Shown: positions 50,332 through 59,100, numbered from the stretch's first letter. The stretch: DNA of 64,000 bases from a virus (IMGVR_UViG_3300022833_000005:43937-107936); one strand, 5' to 3'. Numbers and translations: made by a program. The notes: generated by a model not told the origin, from the sequence alone.

Positions 50332-50661
50332 TCAATTTATTTTTATTATTTGTTTAAAATTAAGATCTACAGATATTACAGCTGCATCATCAGCAGGTAT
50401 CTTGAATTGAAACTCTTTCCATTTTCTTACATACGCTTTATTATTATAGCCTTTATTTGTGCTTGTTTTAAATTCTACATCCACTTGACATTTTACAGCA
50501 ACATATCTAACTGTTCCATTGTAATAAGTCTTTAGTTTACTAATTCTAGGTAATTCCATCACTCTGTAGCATCTTAACTCAGCACTACAATTTGCAATAA
50601 TTATATCACCTTTCTGTAACTTTGATTGATCTGTGATCAACATATCTTCTAATTGTCTCAT
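50332..50661 (-). CDS. Small hypothetical protein, possible paralogue of its neighbour
   Basis: 109 aa. LITDQSKLQKGDIIIANCSAELRCYRVMELPRISKLK is a small barrel-type pattern; the body is beta-rich and basic (YNNKAYVRKWKEFQFKIPAD). No family recognised. 1 bp from the next gene. Confidence 0.6.
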   Translation of the reverse strand: MRQLEDMLITDQSKLQKGDIIIANCSAELRCYRVMELPRISKLKTYYNGTVRYVAVKCQVDVEFKTSTNKGYNNKAYVRKWKEFQFKIPADDAAVISVDLNFKQIIKIN

Positions 50662-50671
50662 TGTTTTTAAA

Positions 50672-50893
50672 TTATTTAGGTTTATTTAAGTGCACAATAA
50701 ATTTATTTGTATCTGTATTATACTTTGGTGATACTGATACATGAATGCCATTATGAAGAATAGATAACCAACAGTAATGCTTTTTATCTTTTGCTCCAAT
50801 TGATACTTGGCCTTTTTTAACAACTGCAAGTATTGCACTCATTGCATCTTCATCTGTAATATCATTTCTAATATCAATTATTATTTTTCCCAT
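50672..50893 (-). CDS. Small hypothetical protein
   Basis: 73 aa (MGKIIIDIRNDITDEDAMSAILAVVKKGQVSIGAKDKKHYCWL...). It has the short alpha/beta pattern common among phage accessory proteins. Its ATG overlaps the stop of the upstream gene. Confidence 0.6.
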   Translation of the reverse strand: MGKIIIDIRNDITDEDAMSAILAVVKKGQVSIGAKDKKHYCWLSILHNGIHVSVSPKYNTDTNKFIVHLNKPK

Positions 50894-51183
50894 TATATTA
50901 TTTGTTTAGAACTATCTTCATCTACTTTGTATTTTGATTCCCAAACTGTTATGTCTTCCAATTTATTATCATCTTCTGCATCAAAGTTTATTCCTATACT
51001 AATAACATTTACATCTGTGAATTGTTCTATTTCTATCCATGAAGCTGAGTTATCACTAAATTTATCAGAATTAATTTCAACTTTATTACTAAAATTAGAA
51101 TCTTTCTGTAAAGAATTATATATTAATTCCTTTAAAGTTATTTGTTTTGCTTTAATCTTGTTACTACCTACATATATTTTCAT
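50893..51183 (-). CDS. Small hypothetical protein
   Basis: 96 aa, acidic (MKIYVGSNKIKAKQITLKELIYNSLQKDSNFSNKV...). No motif recognised. Confidence 0.55.
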   Translation of the reverse strand: MKIYVGSNKIKAKQITLKELIYNSLQKDSNFSNKVEINSDKFSDNSASWIEIEQFTDVNVISIGINFDAEDDNKLEDITVWESKYKVDEDSSKQII

Positions 51184-51190
51184 AAGTTAT

Positions 51191-51280
51191 TTAATCAAAA
51201 GGTTCATTATTTTTATTTAAGTTTATAGATATTACTGCAATAAACATTACAATAACAAAAAGTAGGATTAATTGGTCCAT
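51191..51280 (-). CDS. Very small single-pass membrane protein
   Basis: 29 aa (MDQLILLFVIVMFIAVISINLNKNNEPFD) in the gap between two genes. One membrane segment (residues 4-20) with polar end. Could be a real micro-protein; support is the fit to the gap and frame only. Confidence 0.4.
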   Translation of the reverse strand: MDQLILLFVIVMFIAVISINLNKNNEPFD

Positions 51281-51281
51281 A

Positions 51282-51638
51282 TCATTTGCTTTTTTTAATT
51301 CGATTTAAAATCATTGCTTTTTTTATTAGTAAATAAATCATATTATCATTAAACTTTTCAATAACTTTATCTTCAGAAGGTAGTATACCATCATCTATAT
51401 CATTAGTCATGTCATTTATAGACACCTCATGTTTTAAAAGAAAACCATCTAAGGCTTTCTCAGGTGTAATACCTCTCATTTTAGAACCTTGATTGAAATT
51501 ATGATATACATCATTATTTCTCACATACTCTTTACCTTTTACAAGAAGTAAATCTTTTAGTTCACCCAATGTATTATGGATTATTTTAAAAAAGTCTTCA
51601 TTTATTTGATCTTGTTTTGTTGCAATTTTCTTTACCAT
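51282..51638 (-). CDS. Conserved-looking phage protein (nucleotide-modification-associated type)
   Basis: 118 aa. LLLVKGKEYVRNNDVYHNFNQGSKMRGITPEKALDGFLLKHEVSINDM...EKFNDNMIYLLIKKAMI reminds me of DUF1599/Nmad1-like phage proteins, which share helices with MazG-type folds. No catalytic site can be proven; assignment is tentative. Confidence 0.55.
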   Translation of the reverse strand: MVKKIATKQDQINEDFFKIIHNTLGELKDLLLVKGKEYVRNNDVYHNFNQGSKMRGITPEKALDGFLLKHEVSINDMTNDIDDGILPSEDKVIEKFNDNMIYLLIKKAMILNRIKKSK

Positions 51639-51650
51639 GATTATTGTGTT

Positions 51651-52373
51651 TTAAAATGGAGTTTCAACATCTTTTAACCAAGATATACTATATCCATTAT
51701 TTTCATAAATTAATGTATCTATTTTCTCAAATACCCCTTCTGAATTCCATTCAACTCCTTTATAAGAAGCACTTGCTGGATGACTAACTTTGAAGACATG
51801 TGAAAATATCCCTGTATATCTTTTGTATTTATAAGCATCTGTACCTAAGAAAAGAACTGGCACCCCTAAAGGATTAAGCACTTCTTCAAATAAGTATTTT
51901 GTAAAAGATTCCCATACCTTTATGTGACTACCAGCTTTATTTTTTTCTGTGGTTAGTGCTACATTAAGCATAAGTACTCCTTGTTTTGCTAAATAAGTTA
52001 CATCAGGACTTGGATCATAACTTAAGTTGAGTCCTCTGTGAAACTCATTCTCAAAAGCTTTATATAAATTAATAAGAGAAGGTTGCATATATTCTGTAAT
52101 AGAACATCCCATTAATAATCCATCTGCCACTGGTAAATCATTTTTAAATGTATGATAAGGACATATGCCTACCATTACAAATTTCACTTCATCAAGAGGC
52201 GTTTCTTTAAAACATCTATAGACATTAGAAGAAAGAGGGGCAATTTCTTTACCCCTTTTACTTTCCTTTTTTAAGAATGCATATATTTCATCACATTCAT
52301 TACTTTCTATAAAAGGTCTTAATTTACTATGCCATGATGGGTGGAACATTAGTTTAAAGTTTTCCCATTTCAT
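51651..52373 (-). CDS. Uracil-DNA glycosylase-like protein lacking the catalytic Asp
   Basis: 240 aa. The family 1 UDG frame is clear: VKFVMVGICPYHTFKNDLPVADGLLMGCS aligns with GQDPYHGPGQAHGLCFS; YLAKQGVLMLNVALTTEKNKAGSH aligns with WA.QGVLLLN..LTV..g.a.SH; VFKVSHPASAS aligns with HPSPLS. But the water-activating Asp of GQDPYH is Cys here (GICPYH). Either activity is weak, the mechanism differs, or the protein binds uracil DNA without cutting. Placed among replication genes. Confidence 0.75.
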   Translation of the reverse strand: MKWENFKLMFHPSWHSKLRPFIESNECDEIYAFLKKESKRGKEIAPLSSNVYRCFKETPLDEVKFVMVGICPYHTFKNDLPVADGLLMGCSITEYMQPSLINLYKAFENEFHRGLNLSYDPSPDVTYLAKQGVLMLNVALTTEKNKAGSHIKVWESFTKYLFEEVLNPLGVPVLFLGTDAYKYKRYTGIFSHVFKVSHPASASYKGVEWNSEGVFEKIDTLIYENNGYSISWLKDVETPF

Positions 52374-52377
52374 ATTT

Positions 52378-52602
52378 TTAGTTTATACATACAACATTTC
52401 CCTTTGAAGGGTTGTTTATATTTGATTGAACTTTTATATATGAATTTTCTAATCCTTCACTCAACATTACAGTTGGTGAAAAATTAACTTTTTCATATGT
52501 GTTACCTTCAGCATCTTGAGCATATATCACTTCAAAATGCTCTATCTCTGGATTATGCTTCAGCATATCTATAAGAGTATTTACATAATTCCTAAGCGTC
52601 AT
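52378..52602 (-). CDS. Small hypothetical protein
   Basis: 74 aa from the ATG at 52602 (MTLRNYVNTLIDMLKHNPEIEHFEVIYAQDAEGNTYEKVNF...). A TTG three codons upstream would lengthen it. The EVIYAQDAEGNxYxxV pattern is seen in small phage replication-region proteins; role unknown. Confidence 0.6.
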   Translation of the reverse strand: MTLRNYVNTLIDMLKHNPEIEHFEVIYAQDAEGNTYEKVNFSPTVMLSEGLENSYIKVQSNINNPSKGNVVCIN

Positions 52603-53380
52603 GGAGCTCAAATAAATCTAATTGATTAACAGTTGATATATCCATAGTCATTTCGGTATGCATAACATTAGCTGCTTTAGTAAAGAAACTATGTGCATCT
52701 GAATGATTATTTAACCAATGTCTTGCATTAGGATTTGTTTTCATTGCGTAAGTTGTATAATTATATAACTCCCATAAACTACCACTAGCTCCATAATCAT
52801 GTGTTGGATTAGTTAGTTCTCTTTTAATAATGTTCAATTGAGTAGAAGTAATAAATTTATCTTCTATGAACATTCTACCAATAAGTTCTGCTCTAACAGT
52901 ATCACTTATCTCATAAGATTTCAATTGATCTCTATCATGTTGCATTCTTGCAAAAGCATCTCCTGATTTCTTAATGTATTCAGTGATTGCATTAGGTGCA
53001 AAAGTTTGAATTTCTCCAACATGCTTCTTTTTAAATGCACCATAATCTCCTGATACCATTCCATTTTGACAGATAAATATTTGAGTTCCAATAGCAAACT
53101 TTAATGTCAGTTGCTTATTGTAACTATTCTGCCAACCAATCTGTAACTGCATTTCAGCATCTTTAACATTACTAATAGTATATCTACCATTAGCAATCTC
53201 TCCACCTTGAGTGGTCATATACTTTTCAGTTTCTAATTTAAAGCCTGATTGGTGTATACTTTCTAATGTAAGTTCCATCAACTCTTGATGACTTACAGGT
53301 TTATAAGTTTTAGTTTGAGCTGGTAATGCTGCAGATAGCATAATTTCCTTTGTTGACATAACGTCATGTAATAATTCCAT
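52592..53380 (-). CDS. DUF932-like phage protein
   Basis: 262 aa. AALPAQTKTYKPVSHQELMELTLESI, then GDYGAFKKKHVG and IEDKFITSTQLNIIKREL, and NYTTYAMK, resemble the DUF932/DUF945 family of phage proteins with unknown role, often near recombination genes. QNGMVSG in the middle is the typical CxNG-MV segment. Overlaps the next gene by 11 nt. Confidence 0.6.
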   Translation of the reverse strand: MELLHDVMSTKEIMLSAALPAQTKTYKPVSHQELMELTLESIHQSGFKLETEKYMTTQGGEIANGRYTISNVKDAEMQLQIGWQNSYNKQLTLKFAIGTQIFICQNGMVSGDYGAFKKKHVGEIQTFAPNAITEYIKKSGDAFARMQHDRDQLKSYEISDTVRAELIGRMFIEDKFITSTQLNIIKRELTNPTHDYGASGSLWELYNYTTYAMKTNPNARHWLNNHSDAHSFFTKAANVMHTEMTMDISTVNQLDLFELHDA

Positions 53381-53382
53381 AT

Positions 53383-53568
53383 TTATTTAATTTTAAGTGA
53401 TACTTGTTTTCCTAAATGATTTGTTAAAATTTTCTGAAGTTCATTAATTTTAATGAATTGTTCTTCTGATCTATCTTCGTATAAAAAGACTATATTCTCT
53501 AATATATCTTCTTCAAGTCTATCTAATTCTGTATTTGAAAGTTTACTATTATTAATCATTTTAATCAT
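53383..53568 (-). CDS. Small hypothetical coiled protein
   Basis: 61 aa, helical and charged (NTELDRLEEDILENIVFLYEDRSEEQFIKINELQKILTNHLG). Start overlaps the primase stop by 4 nt, or lies 3 codons in. Confidence 0.55.
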   Translation of the reverse strand: MIKMINNSKLSNTELDRLEEDILENIVFLYEDRSEEQFIKINELQKILTNHLGKQVSLKIK

Positions 53569-54578
53569 TTTAATATGTTTTTATTTATTAAATATTCTTC
53601 TATCACTTTAAGCCCGTGATTTTTAGCAAGATCAGCCCAATCATTAATACCTTCCTTTAGGTACATCTTAGGCACATTGCAATAATCAAATCCGTATTTA
53701 TCTGTAATCTTTCTACTATTTGCTACACCTGTTTCATCTGAATCAAATGATAATATTTGTTTTTTAGAATTCTCTCTAAGAAAAGTTACATTTTCTTCTG
53801 AGAAACATCCCATACCTTCATTCTGTACAGCACAAGAGTTTGGATATATCTTTTTCATCACCATATAATCCTTTTTGGATTTGTTAATGAAAGCGGTATC
53901 ACAATTTGTGATATCAAGTTTACCATCCATAGCTGTAATTGGAACATTATTAGGAACCCATTTATATCTCTTTTCTTTAGCAAAAGGTCTATATATCTTC
54001 CAATGTCCATCATACAAGTATCCAAACTTTAAGTCATTGTCATTTAAAACAAACTTCTTTTTGTTTAAATATAATTCACTAATTGAAAATATATTATTTT
54101 CTTTTAGGTCATCTATATCTTGATAATACCCATTCCAATAAGCTAATTCTTCATGTGTGAACTTTCTGGTCTTAACTTGTATAAAAGAATAATCTTTGAT
54201 AATTGCTTTTGGTTGTACCCAATCTTTAATTATCTCCTTATATTCTACATTATTCTTTCCAGAACCAATTCCAAGATTAAAATCATTATCAATCTTAATA
54301 AGCACATCTATAAACACAGTTATGTTAAACAAATCTTTTACAAATTGAAAACAATCACCTCGTTTACTCGTATCTCCAAAATCAATATAATTAAGAGAGT
54401 CACCTTCTTTATTACTAATTACAAATGAAGGACTTCTCTCATTTCTAAAAGGTGATAATGTTGGAACACCTATTGACCAATCATTGTTAGGCATATAAAA
54501 CTTAAATACATCATATTCAGATATTTTTAACAGTATGCTTTTTATATTTACATCTGTTTTTATTTTTCCTCTAATCAT
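53565..54578 (-). CDS. DNA primase-like protein (DnaG/Toprim type, degenerate zinc ribbon)
   Basis: 337 aa. The N-terminal half follows the DnaG zinc-domain layout (TLSPFRNERSPSFVISNKEG...YIDFGDTSKRGDCFQFVKDLF) but the Cys/His ligands of CHC2 are absent. The C-terminal half is a Toprim-like fold: TAFINKSKKDYMVMKKI, then ILSFDSDETGVANSRKI (D-x-D). It should make primers on ssDNA for the nearby polymerase and helicase. The partial start is the ATG after the terminator at 54590-54618. Confidence 0.78.
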   Translation of the reverse strand: MIRGKIKTDVNIKSILLKISEYDVFKFYMPNNDWSIGVPTLSPFRNERSPSFVISNKEGDSLNYIDFGDTSKRGDCFQFVKDLFNITVFIDVLIKIDNDFNLGIGSGKNNVEYKEIIKDWVQPKAIIKDYSFIQVKTRKFTHEELAYWNGYYQDIDDLKENNIFSISELYLNKKKFVLNDNDLKFGYLYDGHWKIYRPFAKEKRYKWVPNNVPITAMDGKLDITNCDTAFINKSKKDYMVMKKIYPNSCAVQNEGMGCFSEENVTFLRENSKKQILSFDSDETGVANSRKITDKYGFDYCNVPKMYLKEGINDWADLAKNHGLKVIEEYLINKNILK

Positions 54579-54589
54579 AGTTTTATAAA

Positions 54590-54618
54590 TAAAAAACCCT
54601 CAACATTTCTGAAGAGGG
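54590..54618 (-). terminator. Terminator after the SSB-like gene
   Basis: Minus strand CCCTC...GAGGG with a 2-bp inner CA/TG and GAAA loop, followed by TTTTTTATTT (A-run 54591-54596 on the + strand). Lies between the SSB-like gene and the primase. Confidence 0.7.
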
Positions 54619-54642
54619 CTTTTGATTAAACAATATTAACTT

Positions 54643-55524
54643 TTAGTAATCTGAACCTTCTTCTGAAATATAATCATCAGAAGCTACAAGATTGTCTCCT
54701 GGGTTATAGTTTTCAATTTCTTTAAGAATATAATAATCCTTACATCCATATTCACCTGTAACACGCACTGCAAATTTTTCATGAGGTTTAAGATCACGAG
54801 GTTTTCTATTACGTAAACTCTTTAATGTTCTCTCATCAGTATAATCAACCAATCTGAATTGCTTCATTGTATAACCAGCTAAAAATCCTTTATTATAGAT
54901 TCCTTGATATTCTTTAGATTCACCATCACGCTCTCTAACAACAACAGTTGCTAATGCTACAACAGTATTACACCATTCACCATCAACTTGATCTTTCAAT
55001 TGTTTTACATTACCTCTCATCAACTTCCCCCAATCTAATTGTAGTTCTGTTGTAGCATGTCTGTAATCTAATTTACCTAACCATGTTCTCATGAAATCAT
55101 AAAGTTCCTCTTCACCAATAAATGCAACACGGAAGTCACGATCTTTTGTAAACCATTCCCATAAATCACTTTCATCAGCAGCCCATCCAGTCATACCTAC
55201 ACTATTAAGGTATTGCTTTTTAGTACCATCTCTATTTTCTCTTTCACGATCTTCAAGAAAGAAACTCACTTTAAAATTCTCAAGCTTTTTAACTTCTTGA
55301 AGCCATATATCTATACGCAAGTAATTATTTCCATCTTTCGTCACTCCTAAATATTCAACAGCTTTACTTTCTGGTTTAAGTTCTATATTAAGAACCTCAG
55401 AATATTCTTCTGCTGTTGGATTAATAGCAATAATGTTTGCTTCAAATAATCCTACTTTCTTTTCATAATTACTGTCTGCACCATTTCCTGGTGTATCTCT
55501 TTTTACTCCTCCAATTGTACTCAT
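54643..55524 (-). CDS. Single-stranded DNA-binding-like protein
   Basis: 293 aa. Beta-rich with Trp/Tyr/Phe spread through the central part (YLRIDIWLQEV, FKVSFFLEDRER, GWAADESDLWEWF, GIYNKGFLAGYTM) and a strongly acidic tail ending SDDYISEEGSDY, the arrangement of phage SSBs (T7 gp2.5, T4 gp32). No strict motif exists for this family; context (between a recombinase-type ATPase and primase) supports it. It would protect ssDNA at forks. Confidence 0.6.
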   Translation of the reverse strand: MSTIGGVKRDTPGNGADSNYEKKVGLFEANIIAINPTAEEYSEVLNIELKPESKAVEYLGVTKDGNNYLRIDIWLQEVKKLENFKVSFFLEDRERENRDGTKKQYLNSVGMTGWAADESDLWEWFTKDRDFRVAFIGEEELYDFMRTWLGKLDYRHATTELQLDWGKLMRGNVKQLKDQVDGEWCNTVVALATVVVRERDGESKEYQGIYNKGFLAGYTMKQFRLVDYTDERTLKSLRNRKPRDLKPHEKFAVRVTGEYGCKDYYILKEIENYNPGDNLVASDDYISEEGSDY

Positions 55525-55543
55525 ATCTTATTGTTTTTATTTA

Positions 55544-56212
55544 TTAATTATAATATTCAATTATACTATCTCTTACTAACTGTAAATTATTTGGTATTTT
55601 AGTTGTGGCAAACATTCCATCAGGACTTTTACCTGGCCTCTTTCTATATCTATTAGTAAGGAAGCTGTATGTAACACCATCTTTTTTCTCTTCTACATCA
55701 GTATAGAGACAAACAGTAAGAAGACCTTCTAATAACACTTGATTATCAATAAGTTTTCCTGCAGTTTTAATTTTGTATCCTATAATTTCCCCGCTATCTT
55801 CAATAGTTTCTGGGTGAGAAAAATAAAAGATTACTAAATCATCTCTTAATGTTCTAGCTGTTCTAAATAGATCAACCATGTCTTTAGCCATTACACTAAA
55901 TTTTGTAAAGCCAGTTTCTGTTGCTTTATCTACCATTCTAAATCCCATTAAGTAATTGCTATCTTCAATAACAATAGATTTAATGTGAGTAGCCTGTTTT
56001 GAAATAGTCTTCAATAGTTGTGTAACATCCGTTGGATCATCTACTTCTTTGTAATTCTTGTTCTCTGTGTTGTAAAGTTTACTTGATCCTTTAAAGGGTA
56101 ATTCTTTTTTAGCAACATTGATAATGTACGTTTCTTTTGGATCTAAATGTTTAATAGCAGTTGATTTACCCGTCCCAGTTTCACCAACAATTCCAATTAG
56201 TTTTGAACTCAT
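55544..56212 (-). CDS. Sak4-like P-loop ATPase
   Basis: 222 aa. GIVGETGTGKSTAIKHL (Walker A at 8-17), IKSIVIEDSNYL (Walker B), LVIFYFSHPE and FLTNRYRKRP are the pattern of phage Sak4-type single-RecA-fold ATPases that load or assist annealing proteins. Adjacent to the SSB-like gene fits a recombination role. Confidence 0.75.
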   Translation of the reverse strand: MSSKLIGIVGETGTGKSTAIKHLDPKETYIINVAKKELPFKGSSKLYNTENKNYKEVDDPTDVTQLLKTISKQATHIKSIVIEDSNYLMGFRMVDKATETGFTKFSVMAKDMVDLFRTARTLRDDLVIFYFSHPETIEDSGEIIGYKIKTAGKLIDNQVLLEGLLTVCLYTDVEEKKDGVTYSFLTNRYRKRPGKSPDGMFATTKIPNNLQLVRDSIIEYYN

Positions 56213-56258
56213 TTTTATTTATTTATTTATTAATATTAACTTTACAAATATACGACTT

Positions 56259-57338
56259 TTATACGTATTTTATTTTAGATTCATCAAAGAATTCAAGAGC
56301 TTTATTAAGCCACTTTGCTTCAACTGATTCATCTGTTGATATGATATAGATATCTGCTTTTTTGTCAGGAGTATTATATTCCATAGCCATACATCTATTT
56401 ATCTTTTGTGCTAGATTCTCTCCATTACTATCAAAGTAATTTATAATAACCTTATTTAGAGGTTTATATGTCACACCCGTATTACCAATTTTAACAACAG
56501 CCATGTGATTACCTTCTCCTTCAGCAAACTTTTGAAAAGATTCTTTATCTTTAGATTTACTATGATGGGAAGGAATACCAAGTGCATCTGCAACTTTAGT
56601 AGTACCACAAAACACTAAAACTCTTTCGTTTGAATGAGCATTCAGAATTCTTTTTGTTTCATTAAGCTTAGATAGGCTATTTTGTATAATTCTCATTCTA
56701 GCAAGTCTCATGAACATTGAATTACCACCACCATACATCATCTTATTAATGACATAAGAAATAGCTTTAAACTGTTGTTTTTCAGTCTTTTTACCTTTCT
56801 TATATTCTTGCAATGTTATGTTATCTAATGGCACCCGAATAACAGTTATCTTATAATCAACAATAACTCCTTCTTCAATTGCTTTTTTTATTGGATATTC
56901 AGCAACAACTTCTAAACCAAGGTCCTCACTAAGTGTTTTCTTAGTCCAATTAGACAATGTACCAGTTAAACCTAGTATAGTGTCATTTTGTGAAAATAAG
57001 TCCACACAAGAGCCTATTTGAGCTTCTGATAATAAATGTATTTCATCTATTATTACAATATCAAATTCTATGTTAGTAAATTTCTTAATAGAGAGATGAG
57101 TTGTATATGAAATATTATCATTTACATAACCCATTTCACTGAAATCTTCTTCCCAAGCCTCTTTAATATTCTTATCTGGATATGCAATTAATATATTGCA
57201 ATTAGGTTTCATTTGATTTAGTATGTTGATAGCTGTTCTTATCTTTCCAAACCTAGGACATAGATTAAGAATTCCATACTTTCCATGATTAATCCAAGTT
57301 TCTGCAAACTCAGCTTGTCTTTTATCTCTTAATGTCAT
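56259..57338 (-). CDS. Superfamily 2 DNA helicase
   Basis: 359 aa. NLCPRFGKIRTAI (motif I, with FGKIR in place of GxGKT), CNILIAYPDKNIKEAWEEDF (Ia), IVIIDEIHLL (DEIH, motif II), LGLTGTLSN (motif III), LVFCGTTKVAD (IV), then ITKIG.TGVTY and INRCMAME (VI, with Arg). Complete helicase core, probably a fork-remodelling or recombination helicase like UvsW. Confidence 0.82.
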   Translation of the reverse strand: MTLRDKRQAEFAETWINHGKYGILNLCPRFGKIRTAINILNQMKPNCNILIAYPDKNIKEAWEEDFSEMGYVNDNISYTTHLSIKKFTNIEFDIVIIDEIHLLSEAQIGSCVDLFSQNDTILGLTGTLSNWTKKTLSEDLGLEVVAEYPIKKAIEEGVIVDYKITVIRVPLDNITLQEYKKGKKTEKQQFKAISYVINKMMYGGGNSMFMRLARMRIIQNSLSKLNETKRILNAHSNERVLVFCGTTKVADALGIPSHHSKSKDKESFQKFAEGEGNHMAVVKIGNTGVTYKPLNKVIINYFDSNGENLAQKINRCMAMEYNTPDKKADIYIISTDESVEAKWLNKALEFFDESKIKYV

Positions 57339-57342
57339 ACGT

Positions 57343-58407
57343 TTATGTTATAAAAAATGATTTATTTACTACTGCATCATATTCACCATCAGTTATGTCT
57401 CTCTTTCTAGGAAGTTCTTTAAACATTCCTATTTGTCCTAAGAAAGCAAGACCCACTCTAATGTCATCTTCACCATAACTATTTTTAATTACTCTAAGGC
57501 TTCTAAAATATTTACCACCATAATCATCTTTTAGTCTAGTTAAATCATAACCTGAAGGATCTGCTACATTATATCTTATAGGATCAAATAAGGCCATAAC
57601 TACATCACTATCATTCTGAGTGGATGAACTATCTGCAAAATCTTCTAGTTGAGGTTCTACATCTCCATTCTTTATCCTTGTAGGATTAGAAATAGATCTA
57701 TTGAACTGACTTACCACTACAGGAGAATATCCATAGAAATCTCTAGCATAACGTAATTCATCACTCATCTTATCAATTGTTTGCTTTTTAGTAGGTTGGT
57801 CTTTAGTTGTTTTCAATAACCCAATGTGATCTAATACAACTAATGTGATCTCACATGGATCGTTTGGTATATATATCTTGTTGTATTTATCTTGTTGAAT
57901 TATCTCTCCACGTTCTAAAGCATAAGTTTTTAACTCTTTAGCAATACCTACTGGATTTTCTGGACCATCAATGATTATCACCATCTCTTCTAGCTTATTC
58001 ATATAATCTTTGTAACTAAGAAATAGTTCATATTCTTCTTCATTCATCTTATCAGTCCAACCTAATAATTTATTAACAGGGATGATAATACCATGATCTA
58101 AGAATATTTTTCTAGAAGTCCATTTAGCAAGTTTATAAGTTCTACTACGTTCCATAGATCTATACCACACTTTCACTTTAATACCTGATGCTATACCTTC
58201 AGGTGATAAAGCCCAATCAACAGGATTAAGAACAAATGCATCATCTATAAAACTAGTCTTACCAGAACCTGTTAGACCACCCACAAGATAATACATAGAC
58301 TTTCTAATACCTACATAACGGTTTAGTCTATTAAATCCCATAGGTATTCCACCATTCTTTCCTGATAATCCTTTATCCACTTCATCTTTTAATAACTGAA
58401 AACTCAT
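57343..58407 (-). CDS. DnaB-like replicative helicase
   Basis: 354 aa. GGIPMGFNRLNRYVGIRKSMYYLVGGLTGSGKTSFIDDAF (Walker A in a RecA-like DnaB fold), WYRSMERSRTYKLAKW, LVVLDHIGLLK (Walker B/DHI), SPVVVSQFNRSI (DnaB motif 3), ADSSSTQNDSDVVMALF (motif H4-like). The N-terminal DnaB domain is missing, as in many phage versions. It unwinds DNA ahead of the family B polymerase. Its start shares a base with the stop of the preceding micro-gene. Confidence 0.85.
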   Translation of the reverse strand: MSFQLLKDEVDKGLSGKNGGIPMGFNRLNRYVGIRKSMYYLVGGLTGSGKTSFIDDAFVLNPVDWALSPEGIASGIKVKVWYRSMERSRTYKLAKWTSRKIFLDHGIIIPVNKLLGWTDKMNEEEYELFLSYKDYMNKLEEMVIIIDGPENPVGIAKELKTYALERGEIIQQDKYNKIYIPNDPCEITLVVLDHIGLLKTTKDQPTKKQTIDKMSDELRYARDFYGYSPVVVSQFNRSISNPTRIKNGDVEPQLEDFADSSSTQNDSDVVMALFDPIRYNVADPSGYDLTRLKDDYGGKYFRSLRVIKNSYGEDDIRVGLAFLGQIGMFKELPRKRDITDGEYDAVVNKSFFIT

Positions 58408-58529
58408 TAATAAGTACGGTTATTAAAATTATCTTTATCATCTGGCCATATCTTTGTACCAAAGAATATAAATATTCTTGCTACTAATATCCAAAGTGCA
58501 ATTTTAGCAATCCAATATAAAACTATCAT
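58407..58529 (-). CDS. Tiny membrane protein
   Basis: 40 aa (MIVLYWIAKIALWILVARIFIFFGTKIWPDDKDNFNN...). One membrane segment, then a charged end. ATGA overlap with the upstream gene and TAATG overlap with the helicase gene support it. Confidence 0.55.
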   Translation of the reverse strand: MIVLYWIAKIALWILVARIFIFFGTKIWPDDKDNFNNRTY

Positions 58530-58699
58530 AATTTCTCGTTTTTAGTTATTTGTAATTCTTTTAATTCTCGTAATTCTTGTAATTCTTGTAATTCTCGTAA
58601 TCTATCAAATGAATTATTCATGCGATCATTATCTGCATAATATTCATTTTTAATTTTCTTCATCCACTCATTGAATCCTTCTTCTTTAGTTTGTATCAT
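58526..58699 (-). CDS. Small coiled-coil protein from 9-nt repeats
   Basis: 57 aa with LRELQELQELRELKELQ (about 34-50), made by 9-nt repeats in the DNA, hence a short leucine-zipper-like helix. Start is ATG at 58699, stop TGA. Possibly a dimerisation adaptor at the fork; no family known. Confidence 0.6.
   Translation of the reverse strand: MIQTKEEGFNEWMKKIKNEYYADNDRMNNSFDRLRELQELQELRELKELQITKNEKL
58554..58598 (-). repeat. Five 9-nt repeats encoding a coiled coil
   Basis: Units of aattctt(g/t)t and aattctcgt, five in a row on the + strand, encode (R/Q/K)-E-L in the minus-strand gene. Slippage-prone. Confidence 0.8.
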
Positions 58700-58841
58700 G
58701 ATTTTTTTCTTTTTTTAATAAAGCTATTTCACGTGCAATTGTTCTTACAGATATACCTAATGCTTTTGCTGCATCTAGTTTCTTTGGGAACTTGTGTAAT
58801 GCTTTCCTTATTAATCGATTTCTTTCTAATGCTATAGTCAT
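58686..58841 (-). CDS. Fis-like helix-turn-helix protein
   Basis: 51 aa. IRKALHKFPKKLDAAKALGISVRTIAREIALLKK is a textbook Fis/HTH_8 pattern (A-L...AA-x-x-L-G-I-S-x-R-T-x-x-R-x-I). As a very small DNA-binding protein it may bend or regulate DNA at the replication module. Overlaps the coiled-coil gene by 14 nt. Confidence 0.75.
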   Translation of the reverse strand: MTIALERNRLIRKALHKFPKKLDAAKALGISVRTIAREIALLKKEKNHDTN

Positions 58842-58842
58842 A

Positions 58843-59100
58843 TTAAAGGCTTTTATTATTGGTCAGTTTGTATTTACGAATTAAGTCCTTTAAACTAATA
58901 GTTTCGCCTGTATAGTTTTGAGTTAATGTTATTCCGTGTTTACAAAAGTTTGTCATAAAATCTTCAAAAGGTACTATTTCTTTTATAGAAAATGCTTCTT
59001 TTGTAGCTTTTATAGTATCATTTAACAATATATTAGACTTACCTAAACCCTCCCAACCATATTTATTTTCTAGTATTTCTAAAACTTTCTTCTTATTCAT
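58843..59100 (-). CDS. Hypothetical protein
   Basis: 85 aa from the ATG at 59100 (MNKKKVLEILENKYGWEGLGKSNILLND...); another ATG 10 codons upstream would start it at 59130. No family recognised. The 115-bp upstream gap has the inverted repeat ATTGAT...ATCAAT and repeats of AATGTATGA. Confidence 0.6.
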   Translation of the reverse strand: MNKKKVLEILENKYGWEGLGKSNILLNDTIKATKEAFSIKEIVPFEDFMTNFCKHGITLTQNYTGETISLKDLIRKYKLTNNKSL

